Assembly (NCBI RefSeq): GCF_018991925.1
Contig: NW_024736071.1
Location: forward strand, 14,771,920-14,835,919
Direction of reading: 5' to 3'
DNA length: 64,000 bases
Source: Homarus americanus
Lineage: Eukaryota; Arthropoda; Malacostraca; Decapoda; Nephropidae
The notes beneath the pieces were generated by a model that saw nothing but the letters and a program-made list of their open reading frames with translations, had not been told where the DNA came from and did no database searches. Both the position numbers and the translations under genes were made by a program. The stretch's first letter is position 1. Every line of letters starts with the position of its first letter. Of the stretch, positions 1 to 12,584 are shown in pieces.

Positions 1-912
1 TCTCCTCAAATTTTATTCCCGAAGACGCATGTCCCTCACTTGATGTCTCTAAAGGACATTCAAGTACATTTTAATAGTATTCTCCTATAAAATAAAAAGT
101 TTCGACTATGACTACAATATAAAATTGCAGGCAAAAAACTTTATTCTGGAAATGTAGTTTTATGTTGATGAAAGACAGACGAAGACTGGCTGGCTGGGTA
201 GCTGCATCAGACTCGGGGAGTTTAAAGGACATTAGTTTGGAATTTAGTGAGTTTCCCGGAATGCCAATTTAAACTGCAGTCTTTGTCGGATATGAGAAAT
301 ATTATTATTATTCTTTGCAGCTGGAATTTTGAATATGGGTTTATCTTCAGCTCAGACTAGTCCAATAACACTCATACACAAAAAATTATACATGTATACA
401 TTGCGAGAGAGTACGGGAGTAAATAACAACGAATGAAGAAGGAATGTGAAGTATATATTTGTTCAAGATTCCAGTTCATGCACACTTCACCTCTTTACAA
501 CTTATTACCTTCTACAATAACCAAGATCCTGTATACAATCCTCCCTGTCACAATTAAAGAAAATAACCTCTAATGGTCTCCTTCACACCTCCATTTCAGT
601 TAATCCATCTCTTTACTTCCTCTTTTCTATCGTTATCTTATCTGTCATTTAGTTAATTATATTCATTTCATTATCACCCTTTTTAACCCCAGTCCCTATA
701 ATATCAGTGTCTATCATAGCAAGTTTTCTTTAGTAGTACCTCATCATCATTCATGTCAACCATTCCTCACACTTTTCCACGAAGGAATTCTCTTCATTTT
801 TACATCTGACAATCAACCTCCAACCTACAGTCATTTAGATATAAGAAAGCACCACACACATAGTTATCTGCCCTTATCCATCACAAGACAAGAAACATTA
901 AACGAAATAACA

Positions 913-914
<2 letters not shown>
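1..914. other. AT-rich sequence without recognised feature
   Basis: Read on both strands; no long frame, no transposon motif and no tandem array. Stop codons are dense in all frames. Confidence 0.6.

Positions 915-960
<46 letters not shown>
915..960. repeat. (AC)n microsatellite
   Basis: Uninterrupted AC dinucleotides, 23 copies. Confidence 0.98.
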
Positions 961-962
<2 letters not shown>

Positions 963-3900
963 TAATACTATAATACTAACAAAACACAGCCAGACTTTTC
1001 ACAACACCCGCGTCCTCCCGCAATGAGTGAACACGTACTCGTACAGTATATTGATGTAGACTGACCTAGTGACATCTATCAACTCCAGGTTTTATTGATC
1101 GTTACTTCAGACACGTTAATTAGGACAAAAACAAGGGTATCAAAAAGAACAATACAATGGTTGAATTTAGAACAGTATGTTGATAATCCATGCACGCCTG
1201 ACGTATCTCCGTATGAATTGGTTTCTCTGCCAGTGAAGGGATATTATGAATCTTTAAAATATTTAGATTGATAGATGCAAGTGTGTCAGGAGTTTTAAGG
1301 CGAAGTGAATTGGTATTTCCATCGACTCTTTTTATCTCAGTAGGATTGATCCATGACAACACACACACTACAATATATCTCTCACTCACTCTATTATTTC
1401 TGAGCTTTTAAGTCGTCCACAGTTTCCGATTCTCTTGTCTAAATAGAGTTCATTCTGGTATTATAGACCACATACATTTATCACTCTCTTTATTACTCTC
1501 GTACTTTTGTTGTGAGTCAGAGTTCTTTATTAGAATAAATGATGCCTCCGCGTATAGCACATTAGAAAGAATAATTAATGGGTTTTCACCACACAAGGTT
1601 TACTTCTTACTGTTCATAAAACCTTGAGGCAACATTGAGTGAGAGGCGCCATTGTGATAGAAATATATGACAATACCCCACAGGAAAACGGCGGTGTATT
1701 TTGCAAAAGATTAGGTATCGAAAAACACGCGTGGGATTCTTTGTTACAGCCCTCGCCCATTGTCACCTATTGCCCATTCATAGTAAAATATCACAGCTAA
1801 TACAACTCCACTGATTGTTCTCGCTCCTACCAATAATGCACTGACATTCCAGACCAATAAAATCAATTTTGAATATTGAATAGAGCCGAGCTATAACACC
1901 AAGGGCTGCATTCAGTGACCTGAATAACGCCCAGGCACAATACCTGGAGAGTTTTGTTGTTATTGTGGAAGTAGAGCTGACGAGACAAGGAATGCGTCCG
2001 CCTCGAGTCTTACTTCAGTCCACTTATCCCCTTCCTCAGGGTTTAGGGAAAGGATTCATTGAAAATACTTTCCCTCTTTACTTTCCGATTCTCATCGCAG
2101 ATATTTTTAGTTTTATTTACTTTCTTGTCTGTAGTACATGTCACCCTTTTGTGGTTCTCGCTTTTACAGAAAATAACTTAAGGACTCGTCACAGGGGTTT
2201 TAAATTTTATTCTCTCCGGCATGGTTGCTCCCCAGACTGTAATATGAGTTCTTGCCAAACATGTTATATATTTCCATTTTCTTGTTACTGCCTCCTTACT
2301 GCGACATAATAATTATAATCTATCTCTGTGGATTCTTCAGTATTTACTTTCTAATGATTTCTATATTTGTTCTCTTAAACTTTTCTTCTCCCGAGGGCAG
2401 GAGGCAAGAAATCCCCGCAGATACTTTTACTTTTTACTTTCTGATATTTGCTCACTGTGAAGATATAAGACAAGCTCTCGACACACATGCTTTCAATATT
2501 CCTTTTCTCATATCTGTAGAAAGTTGGTGCAATGTAAAATGCAATAAGGAAAGCAATATATTGCACTCCATCGACACAGTCTGGTCTGACCCTGAGGGAG
2601 GTGATAACCTTCGCCCTCAACTCCTGTTAATATTACATTATTCTCTTCACATCCAGAAGACTCAAATTGAAATTAATGCTAAGGAAATTGCTCCATCATA
2701 AAGGATGTTTTAATACCAGGTAACATTTTCCATTCTCCTATCGAGTTATTAATCTTGCTCTTGATAAAAAAATTACTCTATCGGGAAAGTTTTAATCAAG
2801 GAACGATAAAACATATATTACAGTAATACCTGGATGAGAGTTTAAGTGATAAGTGAATATTATTTATATTACCTCATATCAACATAACATCCGTAAGAAT
2901 AATTCAAGTGTCCTTGGCACTATCCACAGTGTTATTGCCACACCTCTCACACCACACACTAAGGCGCTTACGGAACGAATCATTTCTTATCATGATTACT
3001 CAGCACAGAGTTAGAACCCGCTTATGGGGAATGAAGCTGAGAGAGACTTAGATTTTGACTTTTCTTCCACACAAATTATATTCCTACAAACACCTGTATA
3101 TACAAAACAATCAGATTCATACTCGAACTCATACATGCAAAAACTCCCTCATGTAAATACATACATATTTATACAAAACAAACATACACAATCTCACACT
3201 ATCGTTCACATACACTGACACAATGTTTCAATGACCAAAGAACCCCAGATTATAACCAGTTTAGTCTATGTATCAGTCTGCCTGTGAGGAGAAAGGGTTC
3301 AATAAGTGATGGTCAGCTCTACTCCTCTATATAACATATAACAAATAAAGAAATGTCTTAAATATTATAACTTTCGACAAGGGTAAACACGGTGAAGTAA
3401 ACGAATAAGTATAAAAACAACTGTAACGATAATTAACTCATAACTATTTATACTGAAGTCTAAAACAACAAATACGGAGTAAATTCATAAACAGTTAATA
3501 TGAAGCTTAATAACATATAGCAGTAAACCAGATCTGAGTATTAGTTATACAACCAATATAAATATGGAAAGCCGGGGAGTCACCACACGAACAATCACAA
3601 GCGCACAGGGAAGAGTATTTACCACTAGTCACGTAGGAACGTGAGAGGTGAGATAATACCCTCAGGTCTAGAACAATGGCTGAGGTTACCTTACCTGATA
3701 TATGAAGGAGACAAAGACAGCAAGATACTCAGCAGTAAATAAGGTCCCGTAACGCGGAGAGTAAACCGAGTACTGTGTGAACACTGGAGGTAGTGAGGCG
3801 AGTCTCCCGGTGTGAGTCTGGAACGTATTTTTTTAAGAGGCAACACAGAATTTTCGTTGGCTATAGGTTTCCTAGATTCTAAGTGGACTGTAAGCTCAGG

Positions 3901-4282
3901 GAAGATGATTATTGGTCAACTGAAGTTCACTAGAAGGTTACGAGATGTTCCGACTCGTTCTCATGAACTGTGACTCATTTGGATACATTAAGTCAGACAA
4001 GCAACTGTTTTTTATACTAACAACAAACTGTACAGTAGTTTATTAACGTGACACAAACATTAACACAAACAATAAATGACAATACAATCATTTACATACA
4101 ATACACAAAAATAAATATTAAATAACATGGAAATAGTACGAACATGAGCTAAACCGAGAAATATGTTTAATACATCTCAAACATTAAAACACAATGCTTT
4201 AATATTCATACACTCCTAACTTACAAAAAGCTATTCCATCTTTCTCTGCCTCAAATAAACAAAGAGCTAAATACAGGTGTAT
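961..4282. other. AT-rich sequence, no gene recognised
   Basis: About 3.3 kb. The longest open frame is 149 codons at 2252-2701 (+). Its translation is hydrophobic and compositionally like the surrounding DNA, with no family motif. A more GC-rich patch at about 3560-3830 could be a promoter or non-coding first exon, but nothing in the bases decides this. Confidence 0.5.
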
Positions 4283-4633
4283 TAAGAACATAAGAACATA
4301 AGAAAATAAGGAGTCTGCAATAGGCCGGTTGGCCTGTGCATGGCAGCTCCTGTCGAGAATTACTACCACTCTCTATCATCCATGAATCTATCCAGCCTCC
4401 CTTTGAAACTTTCCAGCGTTCCAGCACTTACTACAAGGTTGCTAAGCTTGTTCCACTCGTCCACCACCCTATATGTAAACCAGTTCCTTCCTATCTCCCT
4501 CCTAAACCTAAACTTATCCAACATGAATCCGTTGTTCCGAGTCCTATCCTGCTCGGATATTATAAGAACTTTATCTATATCACCTTTATTGATTCCTTTC
4601 ACCCACTTGAATAATTCTATCATATCTTTAGGG
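4283..4633 (-). mobile_element. CR1-like LINE, 3' terminal fragment (copy A)
   Basis: The minus strand encodes the last ~86 residues of a non-LTR retrotransposon ORF2 (frame 4363-4623), ending in DRFMDDREW and followed by a short 3' UTR. The UTR matches copies B and C and ends at 4283-4310 in an 8-bp tandem tail (TTCTTATG in element sense). Short 8-bp tails are known for the CR1 clade, which supports the assignment. The copy is truncated at its 5' end near 4630, just after the codons for DMIE. It lies head to head with copy B, which begins within a few bases. Inactive: no reverse transcriptase domain remains. Confidence 0.85.
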
Positions 4634-5420
4634 GTGGTCTGAAAAGTGGCAAATGAAATTCAACACCAGCAAGTGCAGCGTACTTAATATTGGAAGAACA
4701 AATACTGATAATGTATACAGCCTTAACAACATCAACCTAGAGAAGTCGACTTGTGAAAGAGACCTAGGGGTACTTGTAAGCCCGGACCTACGGCCTAGAA
4801 AACAGTGCGTTAATGTTCGAAATAAGGCAAACAGAGTATTGGGTTTTATATCCAGAAGTGTAAGTAACAAGAGTGCAGAGGTCTTATTGCAACTATATCT
4901 TGCGCTAGTCAGGCCGCACCTCGATTATGCGGTTCAGTTCTGGTGCCCTTATTATAGAATGGATATCAATTCACTAGAGTCGGTGCAGCGAAGAATGACA
5001 AAATTATTTCGGGACTTAGAAACCTTCCATATCAGGATAGGTTAAAGAAACTTAACTTGCATTCCCTAGAAAGACGAAGAGTGCGGGGAGATATGATAGA
5101 CGTGTTTAAGTGGGTGAAAGGAATCAATAAAGGGGATATAGATAAAGTTCTTATAATATCCGAGCAGGATAGGACTCGGAGCAACGGATTTAAGTTGGAT
5201 AAGTTTAGGTTTAGGAGGAAGATAGGAAGAAACTGGTTCACAAATAGGGTGGTGGACGAGTGGAACAAGCTTAGCAACTTTGTAGTAAGTGCTGGAACTC
5301 AAGGAGGCTAGATAGATTCATGGATGATAGAGAGTGGTAGTAACTCTCGACAGGAGCTGCCATGCACAGGCCAACCGGCCTATTGCAGACTCCCTATTTT
5401 CTTATGTTCTTATGTTCTCC
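4634..5420 (+). mobile_element. CR1-like LINE, 5'-truncated copy B with frameshifts
   Basis: Begins inside the ORF2 region just after the reverse transcriptase palm (WQMKFNTSKC-type segment) and runs through the thumb and C-terminal region to the 3' tail at about 5395-5418. Frame 4653-5045 carries motifs such as LVRPHLDYAVQFW and SVQRRMTK. One base is missing near 5008 relative to copy C, so the reading continues in frame 5057-5311. A 13-base loss near 5298 then removes the true C-terminus. 5'-truncation is normal for target-primed reverse transcription. Together with copy A it forms an inverted repeat of about 340 bp per arm. Confidence 0.88.
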
Positions 5421-5435
5421 TTCAACCTCACAAAT

Positions 5436-5811
<376 letters not shown>

Positions 5812-5881
5812 GACCACTGTTAGCCCCAGAGATAAGTCTCTGAGTTTCCAGACCCTGCCGCGTGGATGCCAGTGGTGAGGG

Positions 5882-5904
5882 TTTTTTTTTTTTTTTTTTT
5901 TTTT
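5882..5904 (-). other. A23 tract, probable retained poly(A) tail of the KH retrocopy
   Basis: On the minus strand, 23 consecutive A follow the KH ORF stop by 57 bases, and AATATA, a known weak polyadenylation-signal variant, directly precedes them. A genomic A tract right after a short 3' UTR is the usual mark of a reverse-transcribed mRNA. I could not find a convincing target-site duplication around the pair, so this stays an inference. Confidence 0.5.
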
Positions 5905-5961
5905 ATATTAAAGGCTGGGTGGTGGGTTAGGGTGCGAGGAGTCTGGTCCGGCCTTCTGACC

Positions 5962-6546
5962 TCAGGCCCGACATGGGGGGAAGCGGGTCACCAAGTTCAG
6001 GAGGCGACTTATGCCCTGGTCCACCTGATCAGGAAGACCTGTGAGGGTCACTTCATCACTATTGTCGTTTTTATTGGGAAATTTTATCTTTATTTTGAGC
6101 GCTTGAGTAACGGGTCGGATATTTTGGCCCTTAAGACCGATGACCTTCCCGTGTAGGGCCTTGGGGATGCAGAGTGTTTGGGATACTGGTGTGGTGACCC
6201 GACGCCTCTCCTTCTCTTCAGCTATCAAAGCCTTTATGCGGAGGACGGCGTCCTTGACGAGAGTTTTGTCTTTCCCTTCGACTATAATGGGCTCATCCTT
6301 TGACCCCTTGCGAGGGACAAGCACCCGGATGTTGTATTTTACCTGTAGCTCCTTCATAGTGGAGCCTCCAGGGCCAATAATGACGCCAAAGAGGCAGTTA
6401 TCTGCCTTCACCGTCTCTGACACCGTCTCCTCGACCCATTGTGCCCTCATGCGGGACATCCATGGTGGAAGAGGACGACTTCTCTCCTGGTTGACCTTCA
6501 TAACTTGCCGCCGTTCTCGAAGGTTATTGTTGACACGTGAACTCAT
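5962..6546 (-). CDS. Two-KH-domain RNA-binding protein (vigilin-like), probable retrogene
   Basis: A 194-residue intronless frame from ATG to TGA. It has a basic N-terminus of about 40 residues, then two K-homology domains. The first, about residues 41-112, has the loop IIGPGGSTMKEL (GxxG at 58-61). The second, about 115-186, has VIGLKGQNIRPV (GxxG at 137-140). KH domains bind single-stranded RNA or DNA, with the GxxG loop contacting the backbone. The spacing and the IIGxGGSTxKEL style resemble vigilin-type repeats, but vigilin proper has about 14 KH domains, so this is a short relative or one piece of one. The start has A at -3. No stop or frameshift interrupts it, unlike every transposon remnant nearby, so it is either young or under selection. 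A 23-base poly(A) tract downstream suggests retroposition. No promoter is evident, and a 14-bp minisatellite begins about 75 bases upstream of the start. It could instead be a single-exon native gene. Confidence 0.65.
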   Translation of the reverse strand: MSSRVNNNLRERRQVMKVNQERSRPLPPWMSRMRAQWVEETVSETVKADNCLFGVIIGPGGSTMKELQVKYNIRVLVPRKGSKDEPIIVEGKDKTLVKDAVLRIKALIAEEKERRRVTTPVSQTLCIPKALHGKVIGLKGQNIRPVTQALKIKIKFPNKNDNSDEVTLTGLPDQVDQGISRLLNLVTRFPPCRA

Positions 6547-6619
6547 TTTATAATACCAGTAACAGCGTAGAACCAGACCACAAGACTCAGATTTTGAGGT
6601 GTAAGAAATAATGTAGTAA

Positions 6620-7622
6620 GAGGCTGTTATAGTGAAACTCTGGTGATGAACATATAGTTATAGTCACCCTGTTATAGTGAACATATAACATGTAGTTGTA
6701 GTGAACCTGTTGATATAGTGAACCTGTTATAGTGAACATGTTATCGTAAACATGTAGTTGTAGTGAACCTGTTGATATAGTGAACCTGTTATAGTGAACA
6801 TTTTATAATGAACATGTAGTTGTAGTGAATCTGTTGATATAGTGAACCTGTTATAGTGAACATGTTATATTGAACATGTAGTTGTAGCGAACCTGTTGAT
6901 ATAGTGAACCTTTTATAATGAACATATAGTTATAGTGAACCTTTTACTTGTGAACATTTGGAAATAATGAACCTGTTATAGTGAACTTGTTATAGTGAAC
7001 CTGTTATAGTGAACATGTTAAAGTGAACCTGTAATAGTGAACATGTTAAATTTAACCTGTTATAGTGAACATGTTGTAGTGAACCTGTTATAGTGAACCT
7101 GTTATAGTGAACATGTTAAATTGAACCTGTTATAGTGAACCTGTTAAATTGAACCTGTTATAGTGAACATGTTATAGTGAACCTGTTATAGTAAACCTGT
7201 TATAGTGAACAAGTTATAGTGAACCTGTTATAGTGAACATGTTATAGTGAAACTGTTATAGTGAACCTGTTATAGTGAACAAGTTATAGTGAACATGTTG
7301 TAGTGAACCTGTTATAGTGAACCTGTTATAATGAACATGTTATAGTGAACCTGTTATAATGAACATGTTATAGTGAACCTGTTAAATTGAATCTGTTATA
7401 GTGAACATGTTATAGTGAACCTGTTATAGTGAACAAGTTATAGTGAACATGTTGTAGTAAACCTGTTATAATGAACATGTTATAGTGAACCTGTTAAATT
7501 GAATCTGTTATAGTGAACCTGTTATAGTGAACCTGTTGTAGTGAACCTGTTATAATGAACATGTTAAATTGAACCTGTTATAGTGAACCTATTATAGTGA
7601 ACATGTTATAGTGAACATGTAC
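6620..7622. repeat. 14-bp minisatellite (unit GTTATAGTGAACCT)
   Basis: About 70 tandem copies of GTTATAGTGAACCT and variants, chiefly GTTATAGTGAACAT and GTTAAATTGAACCT. The left end is more degenerate, with GTAGTTGTAGTGAACCTGTT variants mixed in. The right end is regular. Stop codons (TAG, TGA) in the unit rule out coding. Confidence 0.97.
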
Positions 7623-7726
7623 TTATTCTAATAATCCATAAATGTCTTTTGACTTGTTCGAAAAGGAGATTACATGAATAATTTGCTGTCATTTCTCAGT
7701 TGAAAATATACACGATGCTATGTTAG

Positions 7727-7729
<3 letters not shown>

Positions 7730-7793
<64 letters not shown>
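7730..7793. repeat. (TG)n microsatellite
   Basis: Uninterrupted TG dinucleotides over about 64 bases. Confidence 0.98.
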
Positions 7794-7794
<1 letters not shown>

Positions 7795-8129
7795 ACTTTA
7801 ATGCTCTTGGTATATGTCTTATTTTCCAATATACTGAAGACAGAAGAGAATAGTAAAAAAAAATAGGATAAATATTTCACATACGTAGATAAGAACAACA
7901 AAACAAGGTAGATAATTTAAACAAAGACAGACAGACAGATATTCGGTAAAATTACTTCATTAGTGCGACATGTTTAAGTTCTATGTCAGAGTACAGAGTT
8001 AGATTAGGTTAGGGTGAGGATATTAAACGTCATTCTTTTTTTCATATCACTTTGGGACAAATAACCTACATCTTGGACCACTAGACCATCCCCTTTCCCT
8101 CCCCTTTTACCTCCCCTGTCTCTTCTTGA
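7794..8129. other. No feature recognised
   Basis: Unique AT-rich sequence between the TG tract and LINE copy C. It contains a short CAGA run at 7927-7939 and one TTAGG-like stretch at about 7993-8010. Confidence 0.6.
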
Positions 8130-9450
8130 ATCAATTATAGGTGATAGCATCCGATCGCATCTAGAGAAAAGCAAATTAATCTACGACTCTCAACATGGGT
8201 TTACAAAGGGAAAATCTTGTCTAACTGGAGAACAGTAGCTTTTTGGAAAGTCTTCCTAATTGTGGGCCTTGACAGAAATTGATATTTACTTAAACTTTAG
8301 CAAGCGTTTGACAGAGTACCACATCAGAGGCTTCTGAAAAATTCAGGCTCATGGTATCGAAGGAAAGTTTCAAATTGGATAAAATCATGGCCACCACCGA
8401 TAGGAGCGCAGAGGGTCAGCGTAGATGGTGTTAAATCTGAGTGGGGCCGTGTAGCAATTGGGGTTCCCCAGGGTCGATACTAGGCCCTCTTGTTCATAAT
8501 CTACATAAACAGTCTAGATACTGGGTTAACGGTGACATAAGCAAGTTTGCGGATGACACCAAAATAGGGCAACAAATTAATTCGGGGCAGGATGCAAATG
8601 CATTACAGGAGGATCTAAATAAGCTACGCAGGGAATTGGTCTGAAAAATGGCAAATGAAATTCAACACCAGCAAGTGCAGCGTATAATATTGAAGAACAA
8701 ATACTGATAATGTATGCAGCCTTATAACTTATCAACCTAGAAGTGAAGCACATTGAGAAAAGAGGCCACCATAGGGATGCCTTGTAAGCCCGGACTTACC
8801 AGCCTAGAAACTGGTGCGTTAATGTGTTAGAAATAAGGCAAGCAAGTGATGGGTTTTATATCTAGAGATATATAAGTAACAAGGGTGTTGAGGTCTTATT
8901 GCAACTATAACTCTTGCGCTAGTCCAGGCTGCACCTCGATTATGCGGTTCAGTTCTGGTGCCCTTATTATAGAATGGATATCAATTCACTAGAGTCGGTG
9001 CAGCGAAGAATGACAAAAATGATTTCGGGACTTAGAAACCTTCCGTATCAGGATAGGTTAAAGAAACTTAACTTGCATTCCCTAGAAAGACGAAGAGTGC
9101 GGGGAGATATGATAGAAGTGTTTAAGTGGGTGAAAGGAATCAATAAAGGGGATATAGATAAAGTTCTTATAATATCCGAGCAGGATAGGACTCGGAGCAA
9201 CGGATTTAAGTTGCATAAGTTTAGGTTTAGGAGGGAGATAGGAAGAAACTGGTTCACAAATAGGGTGGTGGACGAGTGGAACAAGCTTAGCAACTTTGTA
9301 GTAAGTGCTGGAATTCTGGAAAGTTTCAAAAGGAGGCTAGATAGATTCAAGGATGATAGAGAGTGGTAGTAACTCTCGACAGGAGCTGCCATGCACAGGC
9401 CAACCGGCCTATTGCAGACTCCTTATTTTCTTATGTTCTTATGTTCTTAA
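8130..9450 (+). mobile_element. CR1-like LINE copy C with degraded reverse transcriptase
   Basis: The longest of the three copies. It opens with HGFTKGKSCL-type sequence, conserved before the fingers/palm of non-LTR reverse transcriptases, then a decayed DFSKAFDRVPH motif near 8300. A GVPQG box lies near 8460. An intact FADD catalytic motif is at 8546-8557 within frame 8441-8644. The thumb region (8640-8970) has several indels. The C-terminal 131 codons (8974-9369) are clean and end in FKDDREW. The 3' UTR and the 8-bp tail at about 9424-9447 match copies A and B. The 5' end is truncated and ORF1 and the endonuclease are absent. Many frameshifts make it inactive. Confidence 0.9.
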
Positions 9451-9955
9451 ATCACTCCCATAATTAGTTTTTCTCTTCCTTCCGTGATTTCTACCCATAC
9501 AGACTCGGGTCTGTATGGAACGGGTCACTGCTACGCTAGTGGAGGATGACCGTACTCTAGCAAATAATGACAAGATTTAAAGAAATAAAACCTCCCTCAG
9601 TGTGGAAAAACTCCCCCAGGCCGTCAGTCCGGGAAGCAGCCACATAAAGGTGAGGCTCCTGGACAATACCATGGTTTATCCTCCCGTACTGTACTTGACT
9701 CCAGTAATTAAATAGCTACTCACCAATAAACTTTGTCTTATAATTACTGAGTCAGCTCCCTAACGCCCCCCTCCCCCACCTGAACATCAGTCAGGCCAGT
9801 TATAACTTGTACATCCTACCTACTCGTCAACCTCATTCCCTACCCACTAATCAGTATTATCTTCCACCTACTCGTTACCGCACTTCCCCTTCTCCCGTTT
9901 ATCACAGTGGCGTCATGATATTGTTATTGATTGACTTCCTGGTATTTGTAAGGGT
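9451..9955. other. No gene recognised
   Basis: Unique sequence after the LINE tail. A C-rich patch is at 9760-9780. No frame of interest. Confidence 0.6.
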
Positions 9956-10165
9956 AATTTTCTTGTACCTGCTGCTTGTACTTGCTGCTTGTACCTGCTG
10001 TTTGTAACTTCAATTTATACGTGGTGTTTGTACCGTTTGTTTGTACCTGCTGCTTGTACCTGCTACTTATACCTGTTGTTTGTACCTTCAGTTTTTACCT
10101 ACTAATGTACTTGCTATTGTACCTGCTGCTTGTGTCTGCTGCTTGTTCTCACCATATATCTGATG
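9956..10165. repeat. Degenerate 12-bp-type tandem repeat (TGTACCTGCTGC)
   Basis: Repeated TGTACCTGCTGCT-like units with C/T and length variation. The two overlapping frames here translate to LLLVPAVC-type repeats and are artefacts of the array. Confidence 0.8.
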
Positions 10166-12584
10166 TTTAAACTTTCATCAGACAATACTCACCATCTAGA
10201 TAGTTTATATTATATTATATCCCATTTTCTCTGTGTCTTGCCCTCTCTTATATTTCCTTAACTCACACTTCAGTACAGTTAATAAATAATTCACATTTAC
10301 ATGAAACATAAACAGTCTAGCTTTATTTCATACATAAATATCCCAGTTCAAATTTTACCATATACGAATTAATTTCAATAAATTTATGGCAGTAACAACA
10401 AAAGTGTAAGCGAAGCAGGAAAGAGTAAAGGAATAACAATCGCTTTCCTAAGTAAATTCATTTATCCCTGATCATTAATGTTTAAAAAGTCAATGTTCCT
10501 TTTTCTGAGTAACTGCGTTTTTTCACGATAATAAATTAACAAGAAACAAACATTTCACTCACCACATTACTAAACCATTTTATTAGTGAATCATGATCTA
10601 TTTACAAAATAACCATTCATTTTCCTGATACACGTTCACTAACCCTAGTCTCTATATTGAAATGTTTTCCTTCTCTTTCCCCTGGACAATTAAGATCACA
10701 TGAGAGGTCCTTCTTAGTCCAGCCAAGAAGCCACGACAAAGGTTGCCTCTTTCATTATCCTGAATAGCAATTAACGAAGCACAAGTTATCTCCTCTCTTC
10801 CCCACACTGTCCGGGTCTAGATTATCACTTGTTCGTTCTCTACTTTTTAGGAGAGGAAAGGGAGGGGAGGACGCTTCCTGTAATCAGTCCTACATATCTT
10901 TTTCCTAACTGAATGATCCTCTGTTTGTGTGTGTTATATGTAAAGTAGGTCGTTGCTCAGGATACCAGTCGTCCTCCATCACTACTTACTGTTCTTAACA
11001 ATGTGTTAGGATCGTTTACCCAGCGTTGCCTTGACCAACCCCACACTAAATTCTTGGTCACGGATGTATATTTCCAAATTAGAGGAAAGGGGAATGCTTT
11101 AAATTAAGATTCTGAGTGTCCTCCTCGTCACCGTGTCTTTAACCTTGGTTTTCTCACACCCCCATTAAGGAAGAACATAATAAAGAACAAATATTTCAGA
11201 ATCCAGGACCCAAGAAGATCTACTCAAATTCCTTACGCCATTCTGTATCTCTCAAATTGCCTACTCAGTCTCCCTCTTCCTCCGGCACCCCCTAACTCAC
11301 CTTTCTCTCCCTCCGGCTCGCACCAGGATCAGGTGAAGCTCATTACATCTAGAATTCAGAATAATGAACCGACTCTGTGAGGAAATTACAGGGTGTTAGA
11401 CACTCTCCTACAGTACTCGCACACTACCCATAACATCACTATAATTTTATTTCCTTGGTTGTCGTCGGTTATGGTATACTTGTATTGTTCTGACCTCAAC
11501 AGTGTCTTGGATTTTGTTTGTATATTAGTGTAACAGCGAAGGATTTCTTCATGAATGAGATATCGTGTGTGTTGTGTGGGACTGGTCCTTAATACTGTAG
11601 TAATGTATTTTAGTGAATGTATCCATGTATAAATTATTATTTTTAGATAAGTGAAGCATTCTATCGTTTATCGTGAAAATATTTTTTTTGCTGGGGTGGG
11701 TTCAGCAATAAGGAACTGTATTTTCCTTATATATTTTTGTAGTAGATAAATATTTCGTTGTTTAATAAAATAGATGATTGTCCGAACTGTGTGGGTGTTT
11801 GTTAATTGTTACCTAATTATAGTGTATATACAGCCCATGAACCAAGTCCCTTTTTTTACGGCTAATAAAATAGAATAAAAACACAGCGCCATCCCATATT
11901 TTCTTCATAATAGGTAATAAGATGTAGTAGTTAACTCCCCCCTCCCGTAATTACCGCCCCCCCCCCTGTCTTCACCAATGTGTGGTGCGTTACATAACAC
12001 CATAAATAATGTTCTTAGGTACGAAGTGAAGCGGCGCTAAATACAGGAGAGCTCACCACAATAACAGGAGACTTATTGCTATGATATCTAAACGTTTATT
12101 CAGACACGTGGCAGGTAAGGTGAGGAATGCTAATGGACATAATTAACATCTTGATAACCGCAAATGATCCATCTTGATATAAAGCAGTATAAGACACCCT
12201 CAGGCCCGGGGGGGGGGGGGTGTAAGATGGGCTTAAGAGGTAGCTGGGAATGTGCGAGTAATGGGCGGAGAGGAACCTTATGTGTAGTGGGTAAATCCCA
12301 TAAAGGGTAGTGAGGTGGAAAAGAGGCTGAGAGTAAGATACGTGTTGTAGGAAGGGAGATGTGTGGGAGTGAACAGTAAGATGATTACGAAGGGGGAGAG
12401 GGTGTATGGGGGTCGGGAGACTCCCCGCGTCGGGAAAGGGAGAGGATTGCGTGGAGGTGAAGCTCGTGGGAATAATAAACCCAGGCGTCTTATCTCTAAC
12501 TCTGTGCAGGAAGAGGATGTGTGTGGTGTCACCGGCCACCACTTGCCATCATACTGCGATTTTTTTTTAATTTAGCACACTCTC
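10166..12584. other. 2.4 kb AT-rich sequence, no gene recognised
   Basis: No transposon motif or convincing exon found. Homopolymers: a C run at about 11957-11967 and G12 at about 12209-12220. The 148-codon minus frame at 12096-12542 has low-information Ser/Pro/Thr/Leu content and no motif, so I do not call it a gene. Confidence 0.5.

Noticed and set aside
2252..2701. 149-codon plus-strand frame
   Set aside because: Hydrophobic start followed by unrelated sequence, no recognised domain, and overlapping frames on the other strand of similar quality.
4283..5420. Twin-priming inversion of one LINE insertion
   Set aside because: The inverted segment carries the 3' tail and the same 3' region as its partner, which twin priming does not produce.
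5935..6000. A third R4 repeat copy (CAGGCCCGACATGGGGG)
   Set aside because: The resemblance covers fewer than 18 bases and overlaps the end of the KH frame, so it is probably chance.
12096..12542. 148-codon minus-strand frame next to the mariner relic
   Set aside because: Low-information Ser/Pro/Thr content and a proline run encoded by a G homopolymer; not related to transposase.
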